Origin: Candidatus Krumholzibacteriota bacterium
GTDB lineage: Bacteria > Krumholzibacteriota > Krumholzibacteriia > LZORAL124-64-63
Assembly (NCBI GenBank): GCA_024275485.1
Contig: JAJRZA010000065.1
Coordinates: 32,021-96,020 of the forward strand
DNA: 64,000 nt
Direction: 5' to 3'
Part shown: positions 53,594 to 61,827 of the stretch, piece by piece
Numbering within the stretch: the first letter of the stretch is position 1
Layout of the letters: every line of letters begins with the position of its first letter
Translations under genes and position numbers: made by a program
Notes under the pieces: model-generated
Told to the model about the DNA's origin: nothing
The model's database searches: none
Seen by the model: only the letters and a program-made list of their open reading frames with translations

Positions 53594-54898
53594 TCACCTC
53601 AGAATATTTATTCGATGAGCACCATGAATACTCTCTGCAACATCGCTAGGCACACCGGCCTCTTCCGCGAATTTTTCCCACCTCAAAATCGTATCATGCA
53701 CCTGTTGCAGTATTTCTTCCGCACGACCACGCTTTATCGAAGCGTTTTTCGCGCAGGCCTTGAAATCGTCAAGGTCAAAATTATTGCGTTTTCCATTCAG
53801 AGACATTTGATGGTTGTTCGTCCAGGCCCCGTGGGGATTGTAGCTGTATGTCACGTCAAAAGCGGGAGAAAGCGTCCAGGTACCTGACTGGTCCATCAAA
53901 AATGCGATATTTTTGACATGGTCATCCTGATTGCGACCGATAATGTTGAACGCCATGCGCCGGAATTGTTCCTCGATACTCTCCATGGGCATTTCAAGCT
54001 TTCGGATAGTTCGCAAAGCCTGTTCATAGGAATGGGCTCCCGCTTTCTTGAAATCGAAATGCTCCATGGCACAAAAAGATTGCATATGGATCTTGCGACC
54101 GGCATCTGTACGATCAAAACGCCGGGTCATAAAATGGCTGCGTCCATTTTCCTTGAGCAACCGACAATCCTTCATGTCAATCCCGGCGTCCATGGCCATT
54201 TTGTAATAGGCATACTCGATGAGGCCGTAACCTGCCGGGTCTTCCAGCTCTTTGTCCTTGTTGCCCGAAACACCGTCGAATTTCAATAGCCAGTAGGAGA
54301 ACCCCTGCCCGGTTTGGATTTGCCCTGATCGCACCTCATCCGTATCAGGATTCCAGGCAATGATCGCCTTGGCCCTGGCTCCCCCCGCTGAAGTCCCAAC
54401 CTGTAGAATTTTCAGCAAGGAATCCTGCCGATGCAAAGCAGCCAAGGAGCCCTCAAGTTGATTGCGTCTGGTCAGGATTTCGCTGGCAAGTTCGACCAGG
54501 GCCGCAACATCAATGGGTTCGGCCTTCTCGGCTGACGGCCCTTTCGCTGGATAGTATTCCAGCGCACCCATGCCTCTGTCACCTGTGTAACAAAGACGTT
54601 CGACGGCATTGAAGCTTCCGGGATCGCGTCCTTCCTTGACAAGCCAGGCAGAAATAAGGGCGTTGCCGAAATCATCAGGCAAGGAATCCGCCAAAAGTCC
54701 CGGAAGACCATGAAAAGTATCGCGTGGCAATGCCGGAAAGGAGTAGATCCTGTCAGCTAGGGGCATGGTCAGGGGTGCAACTTCAATCCCGCTTTCTTGG
54801 AAGGTCGGATCATACTCGAAATTGGCAATTCCCAGGTCTTGATCCCAGCCTACAGCGCCGATGGTTTTTCCCCACAGTTTTACTTCAGCAACAGTCAT
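53594..54898 (-). CDS. HipA-family serine/threonine kinase toxin
   Basis: The 434-residue protein has the HipA N-terminal beta-barrel (MTVAEVKLWGKTIGAV, residues 1-110) and a kinase fold. GTSAGGARAKAIIAW is the glycine-rich loop, MTRRFDRTDAGRKIHMQSF the substrate/activation region, RNQDDHVKNIAF the catalytic loop with its Asp, and LSPAFDVTYSY the metal-binding Asp. HipA toxins phosphorylate aminoacyl-tRNA synthetases or other translation factors and cause growth arrest. Its start overlaps the stop of the upstream HTH antitoxin by four bases, the usual hipBA order. The target cannot be read from the sequence. Confidence 0.92.
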   Translation of the reverse strand: MTVAEVKLWGKTIGAVGWDQDLGIANFEYDPTFQESGIEVAPLTMPLADRIYSFPALPRDTFHGLPGLLADSLPDDFGNALISAWLVKEGRDPGSFNAVERLCYTGDRGMGALEYYPAKGPSAEKAEPIDVAALVELASEILTRRNQLEGSLAALHRQDSLLKILQVGTSAGGARAKAIIAWNPDTDEVRSGQIQTGQGFSYWLLKFDGVSGNKDKELEDPAGYGLIEYAYYKMAMDAGIDMKDCRLLKENGRSHFMTRRFDRTDAGRKIHMQSFCAMEHFDFKKAGAHSYEQALRTIRKLEMPMESIEEQFRRMAFNIIGRNQDDHVKNIAFLMDQSGTWTLSPAFDVTYSYNPHGAWTNNHQMSLNGKRNNFDLDDFKACAKNASIKRGRAEEILQQVHDTILRWEKFAEEAGVPSDVAESIHGAHRINILR

Positions 54899-55245
54899 TC
54901 TTCATCACCCCATGACCACGGAGCGTTTTTCTCTGGTTTTTCAGATCGGGAAGAAGCGCGCTTACGCTCTTTTCCCTGCATTTTTACCTGTTGTATTGGA
55001 CTTATTGCAGGCTCCGGAATGAGGGCTTCAAGGTTTCCGAGTAAGTGAAGCGCCCGTAAAATTCGGATCGTATTGATGACGTGGGTGGATTCGCCATGCT
55101 CAACCCTGTGGAGTGTCCGTTTGGAAACGCCCGCTTCCTTGGCCAGTGCGCCTTGGGTCAAATTCCGATTCAAACGATACTGGGCCATTCGGTTACCCAA
55201 CTCCTCCAGTGTTGCATCATCTGAAATGTCATCATGAAACTTCAT
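54895..55245 (-). CDS. XRE-family antitoxin (HipB-like)
   Basis: The 116-residue protein has a helix-turn-helix at about 18-72 (MAQYRLNRNLTQGALAKEAG, VSKRTLHRVEHGE), followed by a charged, probably disordered tail rich in K, R, E and S that could bind the HipA partner. The ribosome-binding site AAAGGTGG partly overlaps an operator-like TGGCGACTT repeat, which suggests autorepression. It is co-translated with hipA through a four-base overlap. Confidence 0.88.
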   Translation of the reverse strand: MKFHDDISDDATLEELGNRMAQYRLNRNLTQGALAKEAGVSKRTLHRVEHGESTHVINTIRILRALHLLGNLEALIPEPAISPIQQVKMQGKERKRASSRSEKPEKNAPWSWGDEE

Positions 55246-55394
55246 AAGTCGCCACCTTTGTCAATTTAGCCCTTGTTTCCGCCATTAATATGTCAGGTTT
55301 GGCGACTTAAGTCAACAACAAAAAATAAGTAAAATGTCAAAAATGGCATCTTAATCTTGATATGGGCAAATAATACGCCGGTTTTGGCGTTTAA
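55246..55394 (-). promoter_or_regulatory. Operator-like repeats upstream of the hipBA-like pair
   Basis: Four copies of a TGGC(G/A)(A/T)CTTA-type motif occur: inverted AAGTCGCCA at 55246-55254, overlapping the antitoxin ribosome-binding site; TGGCGACTTAA at 55300; TGGCATCTTAA at 55344; and TGGCGTTTAA at 55385. Spacing of the last three is 44 and 41 bases, about four helical turns. The second copy also holds the palindrome GACTTAAGTC (55304-55313). The region is AT-rich compared with its surroundings and must contain the promoter. Autoregulatory binding by the HipB-like protein is inferred. Confidence 0.6.
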
Positions 55395-55697
55395 TGAAGC
55401 AGGTGGAAAGTCAGCCCTACCTGTGATTTCCTGCACCCGTGGATCTGCGGGAGCCTGTATTTGCAGTGTACAAAATGTGGGCAACCGAGGCCAGGTCATC
55501 CAGGAAAGGAGGAACTAGGTCTAATGGTTGGCAAGTCTCGCAGAGATGCATTTTCTAAACTAGTTTAAATTAAAACAATTGTCGGATATACGAGTGATAT
55601 GATATGACCTTACCATGATCATTGGACGAACATCTTGAAAAAGCACCATGATTAGTTGCAAATCCAGCCAATTTTCACCCTGAATAAGGAGGCCGAA
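55395..55697 (+). other. Intergenic region between hipBA and the acetate symporter genes
   Basis: No gene can be supported. An AAAGGAGG at 55506 precedes a 14-codon frame (55523-55567), probably meaningless. An AT-rich stretch at 55553-55610 is the likely promoter region for the DUF4212/symporter pair, and AAGGAGG at 55687 is the binding site for the first of these. Confidence 0.4.
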
Positions 55698-55949
55698 ATG
55701 AGCAAAAAGAATGAGTACTGGATGGCAAATCTCAAGCTTGTGGCGTTGTGCCTTGCCATCTGGTTTATTGTCTCGTTCGGGTTCGGCATCCTGTTTGTCG
55801 ACGCCTTGAACGGTATTCGAATTGGCGGTTACAAGCTGGGCTTCTGGTTTGCCCAACAGGGTTCCATCTATACCTTCGTTGCCTTGATCTTCTTCTATGC
55901 CAACCGCATGGGCGTTCTGGACCGCAAGTTCGGCGTGGCGGAAGATTAG
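55698..55949 (+). CDS. DUF4212 small subunit of a sodium/solute symporter
   Basis: The ATG at 55698 follows AAGGAGGCCGAA. The 83-residue protein has two membrane helices (LKLVALCLAIWFIVSFGFGI and GSIYTFVALIFFYANRMGVL) and the family features YW near the N-terminus, IGGYKLGFWFAQQGS between the helices, and a short charged tail. DUF4212 proteins accompany sodium:solute symporters of the acetate/VC_2705 type. The symporter gene lies 84 bases downstream, and acs is in the same neighbourhood, supporting acetate transport. Confidence 0.92.
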   Translation: MSKKNEYWMANLKLVALCLAIWFIVSFGFGILFVDALNGIRIGGYKLGFWFAQQGSIYTFVALIFFYANRMGVLDRKFGVAED

Positions 55950-56033
55950 TCTGAATCCCTCGACGCAGGTCTCTGGACCGCGCGTTCCACTATGTGACCC
56001 AGGAATGGGATTTCTCCAAAGGAGAACGAATAC

Positions 56034-57803
56034 ATGGACCTCAAGACACTTACTTATATTGTGGTTGGCCTGACCTTCGCCATCTACATCTTCATTGCCA
56101 TTCGGGCGCGGGCGGTTTCGACTGCGGAATTCTATGTCGCCGGCAAGGGCATTCACCCTGTGCTGAACGGCATGGCCACGGGTGCCGACTGGATGTCCGC
56201 CGCCTCTTTCATATCCATGGCCGGCCTGATCGCCTTCAAGGGCTATGATGCCTCGGTCTATCTCATGGGTTGGACCGGCGGCTATGTGCTGTTGGCGATG
56301 TTGCTGGCGCCGTACCTGCGTAAATACGGAAAATTCACGGTGCCCGAGTTCATCGGGGACCGCTTTTATTCCAAGAGCGCGCGCGTAGTAGCCGTGCTTT
56401 GCCTGATAACCGCCTCCCTCACATATGTGATTGGCCAGATGAAGGGCGTTGGCGTGGCCTTCTCGCGCTTCCTTGAAGTTCCCTTCGAAACCGGTGTATT
56501 TGTTGGCATGGGCATCGTATTCATTTATGCAGTGCTCGGGGGCATGAAGGGTATCACTTATACCCAGATCGCCCAGTACTGCGTGCTGATCTTTGCCTAC
56601 ACCGTGCCTGCAGTCTTCATTTCGCTAAATCTGACCGGCAACCCGATTCCCCAATTCGGTCTGGGCGGCAACCTGGAAAGTGGGGTGGCGCTGCTCGACA
56701 AGCTCGACCAGATATGCGTGGACCTGGGCTTCGCGGCCTACACGGCCCAAAAGGACTCGACGCTGAACATGTTCCTGCTGACCATGTCCCTGATGATCGG
56801 TACAGCAGGCCTGCCTCATGTCATCGCCCGGTTCTTCACCGTTCCGAAGGTGCGTGACGCCCGCTCATCCGCCGGTTGGGCGCTGGTCTTCATTGCCATC
56901 CTTTACACCACAGCTCCGGGTGTGGGCGCCATGGCCCGTCTGAACCTGATGCATACGATCCAGACCGGTCCCGTGGGTGCAGTGGACGGCAACCTGGAAT
57001 ACAGCAAGGCCCCTTCCTGGTTCTCGAACTGGGAGAAGACCGGCCTGCTGAAATTCGAAGACAAGAACGGCGACGGCCGCATCCAGTACTACGGCAGTGG
57101 CCTGGACGACAAGGCAGCCGGCTATGGTTGGAAAGGCAACGAGATGACCAAGGTCGACCGGGACATCATGGTGTTGGCCAACCCCGAAATTGCCAACCTG
57201 CCCAACTGGGTGATCGCCCTGGTGGCAGCCGGTGGAATCGCCGCCGCTTTGTCTACCGCCGCAGGTCTCCTTCTGGCCATAGCCTCCGCTATTAGTCATG
57301 ACCTGCTCAAGGGCATGTTCATGCCGAACATTTCCGAGACCCAAGAGCTATTGGCCAGTCGCATTGCCATGGCCGGGGCCATCGTAGTGGCCGGGATATT
57401 GGGGATTAATCCACCAGGCTTTGCAGCCCAGGTCGTGGCTTTGGCCTTCGGCTTGGCTGCCTCCTCGATTTTCCCCGCACTGATGTTGGGGATCTTCAAC
57501 CGCCGCATGAACAACAGCGGCGCCATCGCCGGCATGCTCGCCGGCCTGTTGAGCACTCTGATCTACATCTTCTGGTTCAAAGGCTGGTTCTTTGTCAAGG
57601 GCACGGCCATGGCTCCGGATGATCCTGCTCACTGGCTCCTGGGTATCAGTCCGGGTTCTTTCGGGGCGGTCGGCGCCCTGATCAACTTCGTGGTTGCGTA
57701 TGGGGTTTCGAAGGTGACAGCCCCGCCGCCACAGGAGATTCAGGAAATGGTGGATCACATTCGTGTGCCTTCGGGCTCGGTTAATCCTTCGGCCGAACAC
57801 TAG
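56034..57803 (+). CDS. Sodium:solute symporter, probable acetate permease (VC_2705 type)
   Basis: The 589-residue protein belongs to the SSS family, with about thirteen helices. AEFYVAGKGIHPVLNGMATG, ADWMSAASFISMAGLIAF, GGYVLLAMLLAPYLRKYGKF, PEFIGDRFYSKSARVVA and LPHVIARFFTVPKVRDAR are ActP-like blocks. A long soluble loop at about 320-375 (TGLLKFEDKNGDGRIQYYGS) contains a calcium-binding-like D-x-N-x-D-x-R stretch not found in E. coli ActP. CTAAGGAG-like AAAGGAG precedes the ATG. With DUF4212, DUF294, exonuclease and acs neighbours it probably imports acetate or a related short acid with Na+. Confidence 0.92.
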   Translation: MDLKTLTYIVVGLTFAIYIFIAIRARAVSTAEFYVAGKGIHPVLNGMATGADWMSAASFISMAGLIAFKGYDASVYLMGWTGGYVLLAMLLAPYLRKYGKFTVPEFIGDRFYSKSARVVAVLCLITASLTYVIGQMKGVGVAFSRFLEVPFETGVFVGMGIVFIYAVLGGMKGITYTQIAQYCVLIFAYTVPAVFISLNLTGNPIPQFGLGGNLESGVALLDKLDQICVDLGFAAYTAQKDSTLNMFLLTMSLMIGTAGLPHVIARFFTVPKVRDARSSAGWALVFIAILYTTAPGVGAMARLNLMHTIQTGPVGAVDGNLEYSKAPSWFSNWEKTGLLKFEDKNGDGRIQYYGSGLDDKAAGYGWKGNEMTKVDRDIMVLANPEIANLPNWVIALVAAGGIAAALSTAAGLLLAIASAISHDLLKGMFMPNISETQELLASRIAMAGAIVVAGILGINPPGFAAQVVALAFGLAASSIFPALMLGIFNRRMNNSGAIAGMLAGLLSTLIYIFWFKGWFFVKGTAMAPDDPAHWLLGISPGSFGAVGALINFVVAYGVSKVTAPPPQEIQEMVDHIRVPSGSVNPSAEH

Positions 57804-57830
57804 TAGCAATAAATCCATGTGGGATTGATG

Positions 57831-57862
57831 CGGCGCGCCCCGATAGGGGCGCGCCGCCCTTT
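57831..57862 (+). terminator. Stem-loop between convergent symporter and DUF294 genes
   Basis: CGGCGCGCCCC-GATA-GGGGCGCGCCG is a perfect 11-bp stem with a four-base loop, followed by CCCTTTT. The T-tract is short but position and stem strength support termination of the symporter transcript. Confidence 0.8.
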
Positions 57863-57897
57863 TGGGCCGGGCAGATGATGCGAGGTGATGAGAAGGG

Positions 57898-59706
57898 CTA
57901 TCCCAACAAATTTGTCTGGAACTGGTGAGCCACCTTTTCCTGCAACTCCCGTATCACCCCGAAGGCATCCTTCAGGTGCCTGTGTTCCAGGGAAGAAAGA
58001 CTATTCAGGTGAACCCGGCTGTCGGGCACTCCCTGCCCATTCAAAACCCCCAGCTGTTCCCGCAGTCGTAGTTGCAGGAAGAACCGGTAGGTTTCAGCCA
58101 CGGTCCGGCCCAGATCCTGGCTGATGAGTCCGGCACCCATGGCGGCTTGGAAGCGGCGGTGTGTGGGGCGGGCCCGGGAACCAGCCTTGATTCCAAACAC
58201 TCTTCCCGCGGCCACGATGGGTGCGATACCTCCGGTCTTGAGATCGACCATGCCGTCATCGGCCCGGATGCGACGGAACAGGTTCAAGGGAGGGCGGAAG
58301 CCCAGGGATTGTCGGGCGAGGTGGGCCATGAAGAGTTGGCTGTCGGCCGATGCGAGGAGGACTTCCTCCAACGATTCGACGGATAAACTGCCGGCCACCG
58401 GCCGAAAGTCGAAGAAGATCCCCGCCATCATCAGGCTTTCGGGTGTCGGGCGCATCACCCAGCCGGACATGATTTCCAGCCATTCGTCCAGTGATTTGCA
58501 CCAATTGGTTGCCATGTAACCGCCGGGGCAGGGGGGGAAACCTGCTACGAGCAGATTGCCAACGACCAGTTCGGCCAGTTCATTGAAGTATTGGGCGTTG
58601 TTCTCGTTGGCTTCGCCGTAAACCAGGGCGTTGTCCTGGTCCGTGATCAGGGCCTGTTCCATCCGGCCTTCCGAGCCGAAGACAATCCAGGCAAAAGGGC
58701 AAGGTGCCGGGCCGAGTTTCTTTTCGGCCAGACGCAACAGACGACGCACGAGAGTATCGTTGACGCTGGCGAAGATTCGACCCACCTGGGACACCTTCAG
58801 ACCGCCGTTGAAAAGGCGTTCGACCATGGCTGCGGCGTCGATGCGGTAGGTGGCCAGGGTGGCCGCATCTTCCAGATGCTCGAGCTGCCGGGTCAAGTAC
58901 AGCGGATTGCGGGTCTGATGGCGCAGCAGGTCGGTGGCCGAAACCAGGCCCACGATATCTCCATCGCGGGTCATCGGCAGGTGGTGAATGCGTTCTTCGA
59001 GCATGTACAGCAGGGCGCTGTGCACGGGAATATCCGCAGGCAGGGTCTTCAGGTCGTGAGTCATGACCTGATGGACTGGTGTTTCCGGTCCCAGGCCATC
59101 GGCCAGAACCTTCACCTGGAAGTCATGGTCGGTGATGATGCCTGGCGGGTCGCAGGTTACAAGCGCCACATCGTCGCGGGCAGCACGCATGGCGCGGGCG
59201 GCTTCGGCCACGGTATCATTTGCCGCGACAGTAACCACGGGGCGCAAACCCAGATCTTCCACCGCGGTGGTCAACTGGCTGCCCAGGCTGGAGGTGCCGC
59301 CGCGGGCCATCAGGCGCAGACGTTCGCCCAGGTCCTTCAGGAAGAATTCGGCGAATTTGGCGTTTTGCAGAAGTTCAGTGAAGATGGCAGCGGGGATACA
59401 GTGCACCGTCAGTTCGGATTCGGCCACCACTGTAGCGGTGGGGCTATCCTGGCTGATGATGGAAGGGTAACCGAAACAGTCACCCTCTTCGAGGACGCGG
59501 CCGACTAGGTTGTCGCATTCAAGATGGGCGGTGCCTTCTGCGATCAGGAAGAGACTGGAACTGATATCTCCGCCCTGCTGGAGGATGGCCTTGCCCGGGG
59601 AAAAAGTCCGTGTCTTGACACCGCTCCTGACCAGTTCCACTTCATTTTCAGTCAGCAATACGAAAGGATGCTGTCCGCGCCAAAAATCCATGAATTTGGC
59701 GATCAT
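57898..59706 (-). CDS. cNMP-binding/CBS/DUF294 nucleotidyltransferase-like signalling protein
   Basis: The ATG at 59706 follows GGAGGAGG and overlaps the upstream stop (ATGA). The 602-residue cytoplasmic protein has a cyclic-nucleotide-binding-like domain (about 10-130, FSPGKAILQQGGDISSSLFL), two CBS motifs (about 150-270) and a DUF294 nucleotidyltransferase domain with GSEGRMEQALITDQDNALVY, where D-x-D supplies metal ligands. A DUF294 C-terminal helical domain (about 450-590) follows. This GlnD-like architecture occurs beside acetate symporter and exonuclease genes in Pseudomonas and Vibrio. It probably senses energy or nucleotide state and regulates acetate uptake; its substrate is not known. 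Confidence 0.92.
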   Translation of the reverse strand: MIAKFMDFWRGQHPFVLLTENEVELVRSGVKTRTFSPGKAILQQGGDISSSLFLIAEGTAHLECDNLVGRVLEEGDCFGYPSIISQDSPTATVVAESELTVHCIPAAIFTELLQNAKFAEFFLKDLGERLRLMARGGTSSLGSQLTTAVEDLGLRPVVTVAANDTVAEAARAMRAARDDVALVTCDPPGIITDHDFQVKVLADGLGPETPVHQVMTHDLKTLPADIPVHSALLYMLEERIHHLPMTRDGDIVGLVSATDLLRHQTRNPLYLTRQLEHLEDAATLATYRIDAAAMVERLFNGGLKVSQVGRIFASVNDTLVRRLLRLAEKKLGPAPCPFAWIVFGSEGRMEQALITDQDNALVYGEANENNAQYFNELAELVVGNLLVAGFPPCPGGYMATNWCKSLDEWLEIMSGWVMRPTPESLMMAGIFFDFRPVAGSLSVESLEEVLLASADSQLFMAHLARQSLGFRPPLNLFRRIRADDGMVDLKTGGIAPIVAAGRVFGIKAGSRARPTHRRFQAAMGAGLISQDLGRTVAETYRFFLQLRLREQLGVLNGQGVPDSRVHLNSLSSLEHRHLKDAFGVIRELQEKVAHQFQTNLLG

Positions 59707-60107
59707 TCCTCCTCCGCTTCGTTTGCGGACGGTGCGGCCAGCACCCGGGCCAGGAGCAAGCCGCCAAGGAAACCGTATATCAGGCCGGTGACACCGCCTA
59801 CGGCCAGGATCTTGGGTGCAGGATTCAAGGCAGCGAACATGAGCAACAGCCCGGATGCAAGTCCGGTGAGGGCCAGCACCATGCTGCCGCCGAGGTAGCC
59901 ACGGGTTCGGGTTACAGACCAGCCACCCATGGCCCACAGGAGCATGGTGTGGGGAAGGTATCTGCTCAACAGATAGGTCAGAGTGGTTTCGTCGCCGATC
60001 CGGGCCTTGAACAACACCATGGGCAGGATGCCCATGGCCAGGCTCATACCGGCACAGGCGCCGAGCAAGGCACCGATTGCCATGCGCAGTTTGGAGTTTT
60101 TGATCAT
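59703..60107 (-). CDS. Small membrane protein, four helices, function unknown
   Basis: The 134-residue protein has four hydrophobic segments (about 8-30, 48-62, 70-92 and 100-122) joined by short loops, with a Glu-rich cytoplasmic end (ANEAEEE). I do not recognise a family. Its stop overlaps the start of the cNMP/CBS/DUF294 gene, so it is co-translated and may anchor or modulate it. The region to the divergent exonuclease gene (60108-60267) should hold promoters for both directions. Confidence 0.7.
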   Translation of the reverse strand: MIKNSKLRMAIGALLGACAGMSLAMGILPMVLFKARIGDETTLTYLLSRYLPHTMLLWAMGGWSVTRTRGYLGGSMVLALTGLASGLLLMFAALNPAPKILAVGGVTGLIYGFLGGLLLARVLAAPSANEAEEE

Positions 60108-60267
60108 GCGGTCCCCTTGGGTGGAAAGTTGAATGTCAATGCGAATACTTTAGCATCGGTGTTACCGCCTGCAAAGCAGCCAAATTGTCGCTTGAGGATA
60201 TTTCCGGTGGTAGTATGATAACCAAGAGCTTCGGAATCTCGTTTCCACACCAACGATCAGGACTACC

Positions 60268-61677
60268 ATGCCCCGCAGTGCCCATCGCGTCATCACTTTC
60301 AACTTGTTGTGGGCAGGGGTGTTGGTGGTGGTTGGGGCTGCGCTCATCCTGTCCGGACAGGCCTCCGGACAGCAGGTCAACGGCACTGTCAGCTGGCTGG
60401 CCGTCGGTTGCTGGGTAATGGCCCTGGTGATGCTTGTCCGTTCGGCTTTGATCGCCCGGGATCTGGGTCAGGGGCTGAACTGGGTTCACACCTCGGTGCT
60501 CAACGTGGTGGCCGATCGTCATGCGGTGATTCCAGCACCGGCAAAAGACTTCCAGGCTCCTGAAATCACCACCCTGCTGCGGGCTCTCGGGCGTTACCAG
60601 GATCAGGTCACACGTGAGCGACTGGGTCCGGACCGCCGGCTGGTGGCGGTGCTGGGCGCCCTATCCAGTGGGGTTGTTGTGGCCACTGAGAAAGGACAGG
60701 TCAGCCTGTTGAATAATGCTGCCCAGGAACTACTGGGAGCCGAACGTGCCAAGGTGGGAACCTCAATTTTTGCAGCTCTGAGCCGCGAATCGGTGATGAG
60801 GGCCCTGGAGAAAGCCCATCGGGCCGAGCGCCCCATGGAGGCGATTTTCGAACGCCTTGATGGGGTCGATCTGCAGGGTCGGGTATCATCGTTGCTGAAC
60901 AACGAAGGGGCCATCATCATCTTTCCACCGGTTGAACTTGACCGCCACCGGCCGGGAGTTGATTTCGATCTCACCCTGCACGATATTCCGCCGGCTATCC
61001 GGCCCCTTGGCCTGGATCTTCTGCTGGATGAGCTGCCTTTGTTGGTCCTGGACACCGAGACCACCGGCCTTGACGCCACCAACGATCGAATCGTCAGCCT
61101 GGGTGCGGTGTGCGCACATGGTATGCGGCTGTTCAAAAGCCAAATGATCGACGATCTGGTTGACCCCGGGATCCCGATTCCAGCCACCAGCACCGCCATT
61201 CACGGTATTACGGATGATATGGTCAATGGAGCACGGGCCTGGCCCGAATTGTACGCCGAGTTCGAGGGCCTGGTCCGCAACCGGGTTGTTGTGGGTCACG
61301 GTATCCCCTTCGATTTGACGATCATGCGGGCTGAATGCGAACGCCATGGGCAACCCTGGCAGGACCTGGTTTTTATCGATACCCTGCGCCTGGCCTCGTT
61401 GTTGAATCCCACCTTGAATCATTTTGGACTGGAAAATCTGGTTGGCCTCTACCAGATCGATCTGCACGGCCGCCACACCGCCCTGGGCGATTCCCTGGTC
61501 TGCGCGGAGCTGTTCTTCCGCATGGTGCCGCGCCTGCAGATGCAGGGCCTCGCCACCCTTGGTGATTTGTTGCGCTTCCATTGTCATGACCCGGTGGATG
61601 TTATTGCCAAACAGAAAGAGGCGGGGTGGATTACGGAGCAGCCGGATTATTTAAGAGAGCAGTCGGGTCTCGAATAA
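60268..61677 (+). CDS. Membrane-anchored PAS/DEDDh 3'-5' exonuclease
   Basis: The 469-residue protein has two N-terminal membrane helices (about 8-28 and 42-63), a PAS-like domain (about 120-230, LGALSSGVVVATEKGQVSLLN, NNAAQELLGAERAKVG) and a DnaQ-type exonuclease domain (about 255-430). D261 and E263 in VLDTETTG, HGIPFD with the second Asp, and RHTALGDSL with the catalytic His and last Asp complete DEDDh. The helices and PAS domain resemble a sensor kinase whose output has been replaced by a nuclease. Such genes accompany acetate symporter/DUF294 genes in Proteobacteria. It is divergent from the DUF294 operon and 150 bases before acs. Confidence 0.9.
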   Translation: MPRSAHRVITFNLLWAGVLVVVGAALILSGQASGQQVNGTVSWLAVGCWVMALVMLVRSALIARDLGQGLNWVHTSVLNVVADRHAVIPAPAKDFQAPEITTLLRALGRYQDQVTRERLGPDRRLVAVLGALSSGVVVATEKGQVSLLNNAAQELLGAERAKVGTSIFAALSRESVMRALEKAHRAERPMEAIFERLDGVDLQGRVSSLLNNEGAIIIFPPVELDRHRPGVDFDLTLHDIPPAIRPLGLDLLLDELPLLVLDTETTGLDATNDRIVSLGAVCAHGMRLFKSQMIDDLVDPGIPIPATSTAIHGITDDMVNGARAWPELYAEFEGLVRNRVVVGHGIPFDLTIMRAECERHGQPWQDLVFIDTLRLASLLNPTLNHFGLENLVGLYQIDLHGRHTALGDSLVCAELFFRMVPRLQMQGLATLGDLLRFHCHDPVDVIAKQKEAGWITEQPDYLREQSGLE

Positions 61678-61827
61678 TCTGCGCAAATTCTTGATGGCTG
61701 CTTGTCACTGGCCAGTATCTTGTGCTATAACCAATCCATTCCCTGTGATTTGTCTTCCAACGCAGAATTCCCTCCTGCGTCCCAGGTCGGCAGTCTCCGC
61801 TTTTTAGCCATTCAGGAGGCTTTGAGT

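Noticed and set aside
55523..55567. 14-codon frame after AAAGGAGG
   Set aside because: Too short, no conserved feature, and a chance Shine-Dalgarno-like stretch is likely in this region.
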